Shown piece after piece: positions 1 through 8,579 of a DNA stretch of 47,594 nucleotides (position 1 is the first letter of the stretch; every line of letters begins with the position of its first letter). The notes beneath the pieces were generated by a model. It was given only the letters and a program-made list of their open reading frames with translations, was not told the DNA's origin and did no database searches. The position numbers and the translations under genes are program-made. Location of the stretch: contig CAMHEL010000012.1 of NCBI GenBank assembly GCA_946184125.1, positions 1-47,594 of the forward strand, read 5' to 3'. This DNA comes from an uncultured Prevotellaceae bacterium (GTDB lineage Bacteria; Bacteroidota; Bacteroidia; Bacteroidales; Bacteroidaceae).

Positions 1-2
1 TG

Positions 3-257
3 GGCATCTACCCCGACATCGAGCACTCGTATGTGCTGGAACTGAAATACCTCCCATCGAAAGCCACCGACGCCGAGGTGGCGGCAGCCCGCGAGAAGGC
101 CATCGGCCAGATTACGCGCTACGCCGGGAGCGTCGGCGTGGAGCGCACCATCGGGCACACCCGTCTCCACCGCCTCATCATCCTCTGGCGCGGCATGGAC
201 ATCGCCGTGGCGGAAGAGCTGAAACAAAATCTCACCTATAACAGTCAACCATCATGA
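3..257 (+). CDS. C-terminal part of an AAA-ATPase-like / PD-(D/E)XK nuclease family protein (partial)
   Basis: The reading frame is open from the left edge of the window, so only the last 84 codons are present. The segment YVLELKYLP contains the E-x-K of a PD-(D/E)XK nuclease fold. It is followed by a helix of the type AREKAIGQITRY and then a strand ending in LIILWRGMD. This pattern is what I know from the C-terminal nuclease-like domain of the large Bacteroidetes family of AAA-ATPase-like (DUF1703-type) proteins, whose cellular role is not established. The stop codon overlaps the kdsA start as ATGA, so the two may be co-translated, although no functional link to LPS synthesis is evident. The family call rests on a short segment and is moderately sure. 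Confidence 0.6.
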   Translation, partial: GIYPDIEHSYVLELKYLPSKATDAEVAAAREKAIGQITRYAGSVGVERTIGHTRLHRLIILWRGMDIAVAEELKQNLTYNSQPS

Positions 258-1006
258 AACCCATTCTCATCGCCGGTCCTTGCGTGATAGAGTCAGCCTC
301 CCTCCTTTCCACGGTGGGCGAGGAACTTGTACGCCTGAATGCCTTGTTAGGCACCGACATCATCTTCAAGTCATCCTTCGACAAAGCCAACCGCACGTCG
401 GTGGCGTCCTTCCGTGGTCCTGGGCTGGACCGTGGCCTGCAGATGCTCGCCGATGTGAAATCGAGCTTTGGATTGAGAATACTCACCGACATCCATGAGA
501 GTTGGCAGGCCGCTCCTGCCGGCGAGGTGGCCGACGTGCTCCAAATCCCGGCATTCCTCTGTCGCCAGACCGACCTGCTGGCCGCAGCAGCTCGCACGGG
601 CCGAGTGGTGAACATCAAGAAGGCACAGTTTCTGAGCGGGCGCGACATGCGCTACCCCGTGGAGAAAGCCCTTGATGCCGGCGCGAGCGAGGTGTGGCTC
701 ACCGAACGTGGCACTACCTTCGGCTACAACAACCTTGTGGTGGACTTCCGCAACATCCCCGACATGCTCGACATCGTGCCACGCGTGGTGATGGACTGCA
801 CCCACAGCGTTCAGCGCCCGGGCGGTGGCGGCGGCCATACGAGCGGCGACCGCCGCTTTGTCCCGCAGATGGCCTTGGCAGCCAAGGCCTTCGGTGCCAC
901 AGGCTTTTTCTTCGAAGTTCACCCCGACCCCGACCATGCACTGAGCGACGGCCCCAACATGCTTCCCCTCGACCAGTTGGAGACCGTGCTGCGCTCACTG
1001 CTGTAA
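254..1006 (+). CDS. kdsA: 3-deoxy-8-phosphooctulonate (Kdo-8-P) synthase
   Basis: This cytoplasmic enzyme condenses phosphoenolpyruvate with arabinose 5-phosphate to give Kdo 8-phosphate for the LPS inner core. The 250-residue protein begins with LIAGPCVIES, the usual KdsA/DAHP-synthase opening strand, and carries FKSSFDKANR, the KKAQFLSGRDM lysine segment, LTERGTTFGYNNLVVDFRN and MDCTHSVQRPGG, which are phosphate- and substrate-binding segments of the family. It is somewhat shorter than proteobacterial KdsA (about 280 residues), the normal compact form in Bacteroidetes. The start overlaps the upstream stop by four bases. The next gene, 12 bases on, makes the arabinose 5-phosphate substrate, so the pair forms a Kdo module. 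Confidence 0.95.
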   Translation: MKPILIAGPCVIESASLLSTVGEELVRLNALLGTDIIFKSSFDKANRTSVASFRGPGLDRGLQMLADVKSSFGLRILTDIHESWQAAPAGEVADVLQIPAFLCRQTDLLAAAARTGRVVNIKKAQFLSGRDMRYPVEKALDAGASEVWLTERGTTFGYNNLVVDFRNIPDMLDIVPRVVMDCTHSVQRPGGGGGHTSGDRRFVPQMALAAKAFGATGFFFEVHPDPDHALSDGPNMLPLDQLETVLRSLL

Positions 1007-1018
1007 CATCTACCGACA

Positions 1019-1996
1019 ATGACAACAAAAGAAGAAGACCGGCTGTCGAGAGCCCGAGACTACGCGGCCCAATGCCTGCGCGACGAGGCAAAGGCCGTGA
1101 ACGACCTCATCGGTCAGCTTGACGAGAATTTCGACCGCGCCGTAGAGATGATTTTCCACTGCCACGGCAAAGTCATCGTTACTGGTGTGGGAAAGAGCGG
1201 CAACGTAGGGGCGAAAATCGCCGCCACGCTGTCGAGCACCGGCACACCCGCTTTTTTCATCAACCCCCTTGACATCTACCATGGCGATCTCGGTGTGATG
1301 ACGGGCGACGACGTGGTGCTTGCACTGAGCAACTCCGGCCAGACCGACGAGCTGCTGCGCTTCATCCCCATCGTGCTCCACCAGCACATCCCCATCATCG
1401 CCATGACGGGCAATGCCTCATCGCTCTTGGCGAAATATGCCGACGCCCACATCCTCGTCCGTGTGGCGAAAGAAGCATGCCCGCTCAACCTCGCCCCCAC
1501 GAGCAGCACGACGGCCGCCCTCGCCATGGGCGACGCCCTCGCCGTGGCACTGATGGAAGTGCGCGACTTCAAACCCCGCGACTTCGCACAGTTCCACCCC
1601 GGTGGTGAGTTGGGAAAGCGCCTCCTCACCACCGCTGCCGACGTGATGAAGACAGACGACCTGCCCATCATCCCCGCCGAGATGCACCTCGGCGAGGCCA
1701 TCATCCATGTGAGCAAGGGCAAGCTGGGGCTCGGCGTGTCGCTGCGCAACGAACGGGTGGAAGGCATCATCACCGACGGCGACATCCGCCGTGCCATGGA
1801 GCGCTGGCAGTCGCAATTCTTCGACCACACCGTGCGTGACATCATGACCACCCACCCCAAATGCGTCGCACCCACCACAAAAGTGACCGAAATCCAGCGC
1901 ATCATGAACCGGCACAAGGTGCACTCCGTGCTGGTAACCGACCAAGAGGGGCATCTCCTGGGCATTGTCGACCACTACAGGTGCTTCTTCAATTAG
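1019..1996 (+). CDS. kdsD: Arabinose-5-phosphate isomerase (SIS domain plus CBS pair)
   Basis: The protein interconverts ribulose 5-phosphate and arabinose 5-phosphate and so feeds KdsA, encoded just upstream. Its 325 residues show an N-terminal SIS sugar-isomerase domain (about 35-170) with GVGKSGNVGAKIAATLSSTG and the phosphate loop SNSGQTDELL, then FHPGGELGKR, the conserved His segment of KdsD/GutQ/KpsF enzymes. Two CBS repeats follow (about 205-325; VEGIITDGDIRRAM in the first, HSVLVTDQEGHLLGIVD in the second). Length and domain order match KdsD. The paralogues KpsF and GutQ have the same architecture, but adjacency to kdsA favours the Kdo role. The gene is probably co-transcribed with kdsA. 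Confidence 0.92.
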   Translation: MTTKEEDRLSRARDYAAQCLRDEAKAVNDLIGQLDENFDRAVEMIFHCHGKVIVTGVGKSGNVGAKIAATLSSTGTPAFFINPLDIYHGDLGVMTGDDVVLALSNSGQTDELLRFIPIVLHQHIPIIAMTGNASSLLAKYADAHILVRVAKEACPLNLAPTSSTTAALAMGDALAVALMEVRDFKPRDFAQFHPGGELGKRLLTTAADVMKTDDLPIIPAEMHLGEAIIHVSKGKLGLGVSLRNERVEGIITDGDIRRAMERWQSQFFDHTVRDIMTTHPKCVAPTTKVTEIQRIMNRHKVHSVLVTDQEGHLLGIVDHYRCFFN

Positions 1997-2016
1997 TTCA
2001 TGGTTAAACCGACACA

Positions 2017-3303
2017 ATGAAACCAACAACAAGACTATTACGGAAAATGCTGTGCCTCATCGCGCTGACAGCGTCTCTGCCCGGATGGTGCCAAAGCAGC
2101 GACTCGTTGGTCATGGCCGCCCTGCACGCCAGAGGCGTGACGTTCTCAAGCGACAACAGCGTGACGCTCCTCACCAGTGGGCAGGAGAAGTTCGACGACA
2201 TGTTCAAGGCCATCCGGCAGGCGCGCAGCAGCGTCCATCTGGAATATTTCAATTTCCGCAACGACTCCATCGCACATCTCCTCTTCGACCTGTTGGGTGA
2301 GAAGGCAAAAGAAGGCGTGGAGGTGCGCGCCCTCTTCGACGGCTTTGGCAACGACTCCAACAACCAGCCGCTGCTCAAGAAACACCTGAAGGAAATCCGT
2401 GCCACCGGCGTTCAAATCCATGAGTTCGACCCCATCCGCTTCCCCTGGATTAATCACGTCTTCTCGCGCGACCATCGCAAAATCGTGGTCATCGACGGAA
2501 AGATAGCCTATACGGGCGGAATGAACGTGGCCGACTACTACATCAACGGCACGGAACAAGTGGGCAGTTGGCGCGACATGCACTGCCGCATCGAGGGCGA
2601 AGAGGTGAACACCCTCCAGCGCATCTTCATGAAGCTGTGGCTCAAGGTGACAGGCGAGGACCTGGCCAGCGAACCGAAATATTTCCGCCTGGCTCATGGC
2701 GCCGGCGACTACTTCGTGGGACTGAAGCCCGACACCACAGCCACCGCTCATCACAAGACTGTGGGCATCATCAACCGTGAGCCCCGCATCAGCAATGAAA
2801 TCATCCGGCGCTTTTATGTCAGCGCCATCGACAACGCCCGCGACAGCATCAAGATTGTCAATCCCTACTTCACGCTGAACCACAGTGTGAAGAAAGCCCT
2901 CTTCCGCGCCTTGAAACGCGGCGTGAAAATGCAGATCATGGTGTCGGAGAAAAGCGACATCCCGCTCACTCCCGACTGTGTGTTCTACAATGTGCACAAA
3001 CTGATGAAGCGCGGCGCTCAAGTATGGATTTACAAGCCAGGCTTCCACCACACAAAAATCATCATGGTCGATGGCAAAATATGCACCGTGGGCAGCGCCA
3101 ACCTCAACTGCCGCAGCCTACGCTGGGACTATGAAGCCAACGCCGTGATTATCGACCCGCACACCACACGCGAGCTGAACGACATTTTCGAGCGCGACAA
3201 GGCCGACAGTTTCTACCTCACCCCCGAGACATGGGACGCCTTCCGCACGCCCTGGCAGAAAACAAGGGGATGGCTGGCACACCTTTTCACCATTTGGATT
3301 TGA
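2017..3303 (+). CDS. cls: Phospholipase D-family protein, cardiolipin-synthase-like
   Basis: Two HKD phosphodiesterase motifs are visible: HRKIVVIDGKIAYTGGMN at about residues 152-169 and HTKIIMVDGKICTVGSANLN near 344. This double-HKD arrangement is that of bacterial cardiolipin synthases, which join phosphatidylglycerol with a second phospholipid. At 428 residues it is shorter than ClsA (about 480). Instead of two N-terminal membrane helices it has one signal-like stretch (MLCLIALTASLPGWC) after a basic start. It may therefore act in the periplasm or be tethered to the inner membrane by a single segment. The start lies 20 bases after kdsD, so it may share its transcript. Other double-HKD enzymes cannot be excluded. 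Confidence 0.85.
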   Translation: MKPTTRLLRKMLCLIALTASLPGWCQSSDSLVMAALHARGVTFSSDNSVTLLTSGQEKFDDMFKAIRQARSSVHLEYFNFRNDSIAHLLFDLLGEKAKEGVEVRALFDGFGNDSNNQPLLKKHLKEIRATGVQIHEFDPIRFPWINHVFSRDHRKIVVIDGKIAYTGGMNVADYYINGTEQVGSWRDMHCRIEGEEVNTLQRIFMKLWLKVTGEDLASEPKYFRLAHGAGDYFVGLKPDTTATAHHKTVGIINREPRISNEIIRRFYVSAIDNARDSIKIVNPYFTLNHSVKKALFRALKRGVKMQIMVSEKSDIPLTPDCVFYNVHKLMKRGAQVWIYKPGFHHTKIIMVDGKICTVGSANLNCRSLRWDYEANAVIIDPHTTRELNDIFERDKADSFYLTPETWDAFRTPWQKTRGWLAHLFTIWI

Positions 3304-3376
3304 AAGACTTGCGGCTGCGCGGTGGCGGGATCTTCCCCCTCCCACCCTATCAGACGGCGGCAGGACGCCCGGGATT

Positions 3377-3400
3377 CCGATGACCATTCTCGGTCATCGG
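3377..3400. terminator. Hairpin between convergent cls and glnA
   Basis: CCGATGACC at 3377-3385 pairs perfectly with GGTCATCGG at 3392-3400 around a six-base loop. It sits in the short gap between two convergent genes and could end transcription from either side. Neither strand has a clear T-run right after the stem, so it is a candidate only. Confidence 0.45.
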
Positions 3401-3430
3401 GGAAAAATAAGGGCGGTGGCGGGATTTTCG

Positions 3431-4936
3431 TTATCCGCAGTGGAAATACCGGTCGACCAATTTCTGCACTTCGTCCTGGTATTTCTCCACGTTCTGGCGA
3501 AGCGTGACGTCGTCGAAAGCCCTGAGCTGACTGATGATACTGTCAATCATCGCCTTGCTAAACACCCCGTAACGCTCGTAATAAGCCCTTTGCTCCTCCA
3601 ATCGGCCAGCAGAAGCCACGCAACTGTCGGGCAGTTCATCGAGCTGGCTCAACCGTTCCTTGCTTGCCTTGTCGTGGATATTGACATTGACGTAGGTCCG
3701 CTCCGCCAGTTCAAGGGCGCCGTCCATTTCGAAACCGGTGCGGCACGCCACGCACAGTCCGGCAATGAGCTGGTAGAGGTCGGCAGAGCCATCGGGCGAG
3801 CGCATCTCCACCGTCTGCTTCATCGAGGTGTCGGTGACCGTTGGCGGTTCGCAGGGGTTGGCCTCACGGCACATGTCGGCATCCGATGTCCATCCCAGAG
3901 GCACGCGCACCAGCACCGAGCGGTTGCGGTCGCCCCAGCACACGTTGGTGGGAGCCTCCTGATGTGGCACCAGCCTGAAATACGACATGGGGTTCTTGTT
4001 GCCGAAAGCCGTGATGCTCGGCGCCAGCAGCATCATGCCAGCAATCATCTTCCGCGCCTCGTCGGAGAGGTGACCTTCGTGAAGCATCATGTTCTTCCCG
4101 TCGCGCATGATTCGCAGATGGATATGCAGCCCCGAGCCCGCCTTACCTGTGGTGATTTTCGGTGCGAAGGTGACGTCGAGCTGCATGCGGTATGCCAAGT
4201 TGCGTATGACCCATTTGGCGAGCATCAGCTGGTCGGCAGCCTGCAGAGCCGGCACCGGAAGGAACTCTATCTCATTCTGCTCATACACCTTGCCGTCGAG
4301 ATGGAAGTTGCCCACCTCGGAGTGTCCGTATTTGATTTGGCCCCCCGTCTGTGCGATGCAGCACATGCAGCGCGCCCTGAAATCAGCCGCCTTGGCATAG
4401 GGTGCCGACTCATGGTATCCACGTTGGTCGATGGCCGGGAAGCGGTGGTCGTCGTCGAAAATGACATAGAACTCCAGTTCGCCCATGGCCTGGAACTCCA
4501 TGCCAGTGACACGCTCGAAGGCCCGGCACGCCTTCTCAAGCGTCTGTTCGGGAGCGCTCTCGAGCCGTTTGCCGTCCTTGTCGAAGAAGGAGCAAAGCAT
4601 GGAGAGGGTGGGCACCTCGGCGAAGGGGTCGAGGAAAGCCGTGCAGAAACGGGGCACGACATATAGGTCGCTGCTGCCCGCCTCGACAAAAGAGAAGAGG
4701 CTGCTGCCATCGACACGCTCGCCACAGGTGAGGATGGTGTCGAGATAAGCCTTATGGGTGATGACGAAGCTGAGCGTCTTTAATTTGCCATCGCCGCCAG
4801 GGTACATGAAATTGACCATCCGTATGCCTTGCTCCTCGGCATAGCGCATGATATCGGCCTTGGTGAATTGCGTAGCGGGTTTCTGGAGATATGCCACCAA
4901 TGGGTTGGCATTCATTGCAAGTGTCATGTCATTCAT
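3431..4936 (-). CDS. glnA: Glutamine synthetase (type I-like, catalytic domain complete)
   Basis: Glutamine synthetase makes glutamine from glutamate, ammonia and ATP. The 501-residue product has the beta-grasp N-terminal region (about 20-115) and a full catalytic domain: GELEFYVI with metal-binding glutamate, KAGSGLHIHLRI matching the family GSGMHxH motif, SYFRLVPHQEAP matching the RLVPGFEAP loop, NRSVLVRVP, and EMRSPDGSADLYQLIAGL with the metal-binding glutamate. The tyrosine loop used for adenylylation in enterobacteria is not evident. The substitutions in the RLVP loop place it slightly apart from the best-known GSI enzymes, and a gamma-glutamyl ligase of the same fold is a less likely alternative. 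Methionines at codons 1, 4 and 8 are all possible starts. It is monocistronic and convergent with cls. Confidence 0.85.
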   Translation of the reverse strand: MNDMTLAMNANPLVAYLQKPATQFTKADIMRYAEEQGIRMVNFMYPGGDGKLKTLSFVITHKAYLDTILTCGERVDGSSLFSFVEAGSSDLYVVPRFCTAFLDPFAEVPTLSMLCSFFDKDGKRLESAPEQTLEKACRAFERVTGMEFQAMGELEFYVIFDDDHRFPAIDQRGYHESAPYAKAADFRARCMCCIAQTGGQIKYGHSEVGNFHLDGKVYEQNEIEFLPVPALQAADQLMLAKWVIRNLAYRMQLDVTFAPKITTGKAGSGLHIHLRIMRDGKNMMLHEGHLSDEARKMIAGMMLLAPSITAFGNKNPMSYFRLVPHQEAPTNVCWGDRNRSVLVRVPLGWTSDADMCREANPCEPPTVTDTSMKQTVEMRSPDGSADLYQLIAGLCVACRTGFEMDGALELAERTYVNVNIHDKASKERLSQLDELPDSCVASAGRLEEQRAYYERYGVFSKAMIDSIISQLRAFDDVTLRQNVEKYQDEVQKLVDRYFHCG

Positions 4937-4988
4937 AAGTTTTATGTTGTTTTAGCCATCCGAGGGTGGCGGTTTTGCAAATTTTGTG

Positions 4989-4996
4989 CAAATATA
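4989..4996 (-). promoter_or_regulatory. Candidate -7 element for glnA
   Basis: Read on the minus strand the bases are TATATTTG, followed by C, which fits the Bacteroidetes -7 consensus TAnnTTTG. It is about 53 bases before the glnA start. I did not find a -33 TTTG at the usual 19-21 base spacing, so the support is partial. Confidence 0.45.
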
Positions 4997-5037
4997 AGCA
5001 ATTATCTTGAATAAAGCATACAAAATGCAAATGGATA

Positions 5038-5069
5038 TTTTGAAATTCCAGCAAATTGCCTTACCTTTG
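5038..5069 (+). promoter_or_regulatory. Bacteroidetes-type promoter for the Ycf46 operon
   Basis: TTTTG at 5038-5042 and TACCTTTG at 5062-5069 are 19 bases apart, an excellent fit to the -33/-7 consensus. Transcription would begin near 5075. That excludes start codons upstream, in particular an in-frame ATG at 5007, and supports translation from 5121. Confidence 0.85.
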
Positions 5070-5120
5070 CAGTGCAGGCACCGTCGCGGTGGCAGTGCCT
5101 CTTACCATTCCATCCCTACT

Positions 5121-6758
5121 ATGAGTCAGAACAGCCAGAAACAAATAGCAGAATATATCAGGGCCCGCTATGCCCTGCTTGTCATCGAGTCGTTTGAGGA
5201 AGAGCGCGTGTTGTCGGAGTTACAGCGCATCTCCTCCGAACTCGGCCATGATTTCTATGTATGGAACTCCACCCTCGGCATCTGCTCTGGTGGCAAGGCC
5301 CTCGACAAGAAGACCGCCGACTTCCAGGCTGCCATCGACTTCTGCGAGGGCAAGGCTCAGGAGCAAGGGCACAAATGCCTCTTCGTGTTCTGCGACGCCC
5401 ATCCCCACCTGTCGGAAAAGAACAATGCCAATGCCGTTTCGCGCCGCCGCCTGAAAGACTTCGCCATCAACATCCGCAACAAGGGCTATCTTTGCAACTG
5501 CATCATCATCTCCCCCACCTTTGAGGTCAGCAACGACCTGCAGAAAGAAGTCACCATCCTCGACTTCCCCCTGCCGACGAAGGATGAGGTGCGCGGCATC
5601 ATCACCCGGTTCGTTGATTCTTACCGCGGTGTCCGTGGCGTGACCATCGATGTGGACGACGCCCTCATCGACAAATATGTGGATGCCAGCCTTGGCCTCA
5701 CCAGTCTTGAGATAGAGAACTGCCTCTCGCGCTCGCTGGTCAACGACCGCCGCCTCGACGAAAAGGACCTGAAGAGCATCCTCAACGAGAAGAAGCAGAT
5801 TATCCGCAAGACCGGTATTCTGGAGTATGTGGACAGCCATCTTGACCTCAACGACGTGGGTGGCCTCCAGACGCTGAAGAAATGGCTTGAGCTTCGGAGC
5901 CACTGTTTCGACGACAAAGCATGGTCGTTCGGTGTTCACCCTCCCAAGGGTGTGCTGCTCACCGGCGTCCCCGGCTGCGGCAAGTCGCTCACGGCGAAAT
6001 GTGTGGCGTCGGCATGGAACATGCCTCTGCTCCGTCTCGACATGGGAAAGATTTTCCAGGGGCTGGTGGGCTCATCGGAAGCCAACATCCGCGTGGCGCT
6101 GAAGACGGCCGAGGCCGTGGCACCATCCATCCTGTGGATTGACGAGATAGAGAAGGGACTCTCCGGCTCAAGCGGCCACGGTGGCGACGGAGGCACCTCA
6201 ACACGTGTCTTCGGCACGCTGCTCACCTGGATGCAGGAGAAGACGAGCCCCGTCTTTGTCTTCGCCACCGCCAACAACATCAACGGCCTTCCTCCGGAGC
6301 TGCTGCGCAAGGGCCGCTTCGACGAAATTTTCTTCGTCGACTTCCCCTCCAAGGAGGAGCGGAAGAAAATCCTCGAGATTCACATCTCCAAACTCAAGAG
6401 AGACCTCGGGAAGTTTGACACCGACCGTCTGGCCGACCTCTGCGGCGAGAAGACATTCGGTAAAGATGTCGTCCTCTCGGGTGCGGAAATCGAGGCCTGG
6501 GTGGGCGACGCCCTCATCGACGCCTTCACACGGCGTATGAACGGCGACCAGACCGCCGACTTGGAGATGTCGGACTTCGAGAACACCATCCGCCGTATCG
6601 TGCCCATGGGACAGATGCGCAAGGACGAGTTCGCCCGGCTGCGCAAATGGGCCAACGAGAACGCAGTCAGCGCGTCGCTCTCAGCCACCCCCACCGCTGC
6701 CATCTCGCAAAACGACAACAACGAGCAGTTCATGGCAGGAAGGAAAATCGACTTTTAG
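5121..6758 (+). CDS. Ycf46-type AAA ATPase
   Basis: This 545-residue protein has an N-terminal domain (about 1-240) of the Ycf46 type: [19 protein letters not shown], a YVW strand, then [18 protein letters not shown] and [12 protein letters not shown] classical AAA domain follows: Walker A GVPGCGKS near 280-287, Walker [12 protein letters not shown] near 336, sensor-1 FATANN near 380, and arginine finger LLRKGRFDE near 394. Ycf46 proteins are known from plastids and cyanobacteria, and their precise substrate is not known to me. The start at 5121 is set by the promoter just upstream. It is the first gene of a five-gene operon whose other members include DUF2997 and Ycf35-like proteins, the same partners found beside Ycf46 elsewhere. 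An ATP-driven remodelling role is inferred from the AAA fold. Confidence 0.85.
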   Translation: MSQNSQKQIAEYIRARYALLVIESFEEERVLSELQRISSELGHDFYVWNSTLGICSGGKALDKKTADFQAAIDFCEGKAQEQGHKCLFVFCDAHPHLSEKNNANAVSRRRLKDFAINIRNKGYLCNCIIISPTFEVSNDLQKEVTILDFPLPTKDEVRGIITRFVDSYRGVRGVTIDVDDALIDKYVDASLGLTSLEIENCLSRSLVNDRRLDEKDLKSILNEKKQIIRKTGILEYVDSHLDLNDVGGLQTLKKWLELRSHCFDDKAWSFGVHPPKGVLLTGVPGCGKSLTAKCVASAWNMPLLRLDMGKIFQGLVGSSEANIRVALKTAEAVAPSILWIDEIEKGLSGSSGHGGDGGTSTRVFGTLLTWMQEKTSPVFVFATANNINGLPPELLRKGRFDEIFFVDFPSKEERKKILEIHISKLKRDLGKFDTDRLADLCGEKTFGKDVVLSGAEIEAWVGDALIDAFTRRMNGDQTADLEMSDFENTIRRIVPMGQMRKDEFARLRKWANENAVSASLSATPTAAISQNDNNEQFMAGRKIDF

Positions 6759-6809
6759 GATTCAGAACCTCTAAAGCATGTAAGGAAAAACCTTAATCCC
6801 CTCAGCGCG

Positions 6810-7028
6810 ATGAAAAAGAAGCAGATACAAATCAGGATTTTCCCTGATGGCCATGTGGAGAGCATCACCCTCCAGATGAAGGGCAAGGAATGCCTGAAGC
6901 ACCTCAAGACTCTGGAGACCCTCATGGAAGCAAGAGTGGTGGACTCGGAATTCACCAGCGAATATTATGAGCAGGCTGTGACACAGGAGACAGAGAACGA
7001 AAACCTCGTCGACCAAGCCACCAACTGA
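6810..7028 (+). CDS. DUF2997-type small protein
   Basis: This 72-residue protein opens with a basic strand and IRIFPDGHVESIT, then MKGKECLKHLKTLETLMEA, and has an acidic tail. The pattern of a strand with a D-G turn, a short G-x-x-C segment and a helix ending at a leucine-rich LE is what I recall for DUF2997, a small family regularly encoded next to Ycf35 and Ycf46. No catalytic residues are obvious, although one cysteine (in GKEC) sits at the conserved family position. It lies 51 bases after the AAA gene and 58 before the helix-hairpin-helix gene, all on one strand. It is likely a small partner of the AAA protein. Confidence 0.7.
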   Translation: MKKKQIQIRIFPDGHVESITLQMKGKECLKHLKTLETLMEARVVDSEFTSEYYEQAVTQETENENLVDQATN

Positions 7029-7086
7029 TTTTGCAGATACCACCGACGAACAGAAACAGAACAAACAAATAAACCATCAACTGACT

Positions 7087-7956
7087 ATGAGCCCCACCCC
7101 CCGCCGCTCCGAGCCGAAAGGATGTTCCTGGGAACTGTCGCACTCTCTTTGGGTGTTATGGACCTTTTTTCTCATGCCCTGTGTCGGTTTCTTCATCATC
7201 GGCCGTAGGATGAGATACAAGCCATGGCTGATTGCCGGTGCCCTTTACCTTGTTGCCCTTGCCATTATATTCAGCATGCTCGACGAGACAGGCCAAAGCA
7301 AATCGGAAACAGCAGGAGGGCTTGAAACCCTCTACTATTTGGTCAGCATCGTCCACACCTTCATCGCACGAAGCAAATACCTGAAGATGCTGAATGAAGA
7401 GGAGGAAGGGGACATGGAGTACACCCGCCATCAACAGACCGACGACCAGCGTGCCGCAGCCTTCGCCCAGCAGTACAACATGCACACCCAGCAGAAGGAG
7501 GGTCCCCGTCAGCAAACCACGCCGCGGCACCCGGCCAACGACTCCCCCCACCACCAGCAAGCCCCGACCGACAACACAGGCGCGACGACATCGGCTGCCG
7601 GCACGGCAGGACTATCGGTCGTCAACATCAACACCGCCTCGAAGACTCAACTGGAATCGCTGCCCGGCATCAGCGCCGTTATGGCCCTTCAGGCCATCAA
7701 ATACCGCCATGCCCACCAAGGCTTCAGTTCCGTCGAGGAGTTCTTTGAAGTCACCAAGCTGAAGCCCCATTTCATCATCCAGCTGCAAGACCGCCTTGTC
7801 TGCCAACCGGCAACATCGCCCTATTCCGGCAGCACTGGCGGCCGCCCTGCCTCTGGTGAGCAACCCATGGGCACATCTTCGACAGGCAGCGGAAGTCAGC
7901 CGTCGGGCGACGACGACAATCCCGCCACGCCCCGCGGCCGCCAACTTGACTTATGA
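7087..7956 (+). CDS. Membrane protein with ComEA-like helix-hairpin-helix domain
   Basis: The 289-residue product has two N-terminal membrane helices (about 18-40 and 46-66), a charged segment rich in E/D and K, and a long Gln/His/Pro/Thr-rich linker (about 115-172). A helix-hairpin-helix repeat pair follows at about 176-232 (VVNINTASKTQLESLPGIS, then FSSVEEFFEVTKLKP), and a Gly/Ser/Pro-rich tail ends the protein. NIN-A-x-x-x-x-L-x-x-LPGI is the ComEA/Type II secretion K-type HhH signature, usually for double-stranded DNA but also for protein contacts. With both helices at the N-terminus the HhH region is tethered to the membrane. Which side it faces cannot be read from the sequence. Its stop overlaps the next start (ATGA), so it is translationally coupled to the radical SAM gene. 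Confidence 0.75.
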   Translation: MSPTPRRSEPKGCSWELSHSLWVLWTFFLMPCVGFFIIGRRMRYKPWLIAGALYLVALAIIFSMLDETGQSKSETAGGLETLYYLVSIVHTFIARSKYLKMLNEEEEGDMEYTRHQQTDDQRAAAFAQQYNMHTQQKEGPRQQTTPRHPANDSPHHQQAPTDNTGATTSAAGTAGLSVVNINTASKTQLESLPGISAVMALQAIKYRHAHQGFSSVEEFFEVTKLKPHFIIQLQDRLVCQPATSPYSGSTGGRPASGEQPMGTSSTGSGSQPSGDDDNPATPRGRQLDL

Positions 7957-8558
7957 CCACGCCTCTGCTCAACGTCAACCGTCTGTTGTCAAAGACCAGG
8001 GCCGAGGGACCGGGGCTGCGCACCTGCGTATGGGTGCAGGGCTGCAACCGTCGCTGCCCGGGGTGCATGGCATCGCATATGTGGGACCCCTCGCCCCATC
8101 AGTTGCTTTCAACCGCCGGCATCATCGACACCGCCCTGGCAGCCGGCAGCGAGGGCTTGACCATTCTCGGCGGCGAGCCTTTCGAGCAGCCAGCCGCCCT
8201 CGCCACACTGCTGCGCCAGGCATGGGATGCGGGGCTGTCGACCATTGTCTTCACAGGCTTCACTCATGCTGAGCTACAGTCATCGACCGACAGCGACATC
8301 CATGCCGCCCTTGCCTCGACCGACGTGCTCATCGACGGGCCCTACATCGCCTCCCAGCGCGACTTCAGCCGCCCGCTTGTGGGTTCAGCCAACCAGCAGT
8401 TCGTGTTCCTCACCCACCGCTACAGCCTGTCGGACTTCAGCCGCAACCGCATAGAAATAAGAATAGGGCGCGACGGCACCGCCATGGCCAACGGCATGGG
8501 CCAAATGGAGCAACTGCTTGCCGCCCTCTCCCCTACGAATAAGAAAAAGAAAAGATAA
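7953..8558 (+). CDS. Radical SAM protein of the NrdG-like (4Fe-4S single cluster) type
   Basis: The 201-residue protein has the cluster motif C31-x3-C35-x2-C38 (CNRRCPGC), preceded by RAEGPGLRTCVWVQG as in anaerobic ribonucleotide reductase activases, and the SAM-binding GGEP (LTILGGEPFEQP). It is short, like NrdG and other glycyl-radical activases, and lacks an extra SPASM-type cysteine cluster. No nrdD or other glycyl-radical enzyme is present in this window. The ATGA overlap with the HhH gene instead ties it to the Ycf46 operon. It probably performs a radical modification of, or redox step on, an operon partner, which is inference. An orphan NrdG is the main alternative. Confidence 0.8.
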   Translation: MTTPLLNVNRLLSKTRAEGPGLRTCVWVQGCNRRCPGCMASHMWDPSPHQLLSTAGIIDTALAAGSEGLTILGGEPFEQPAALATLLRQAWDAGLSTIVFTGFTHAELQSSTDSDIHAALASTDVLIDGPYIASQRDFSRPLVGSANQQFVFLTHRYSLSDFSRNRIEIRIGRDGTAMANGMGQMEQLLAALSPTNKKKKR

Positions 8559-8579
8559 CCCACTCAACCTTTTTACGAC

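Noticed and set aside
3380..4666. 428-codon plus-strand open frame opposite glnA
   Set aside because: Antisense of a certain glutamine synthetase gene, with low-complexity His/Leu/Val content and no family resemblance.
5007..5120. N-terminal extension of the Ycf46-type ATPase from 5007
   Set aside because: A consensus promoter lies at 5038-5069 inside the extension, and the added residues do not resemble the family.
7953..8558. Anaerobic ribonucleotide reductase activase nrdG
   Set aside because: The sequence is NrdG-like, but no nrdD is near and the gene is translationally coupled to the Ycf46 operon, so the specific name is not justified.
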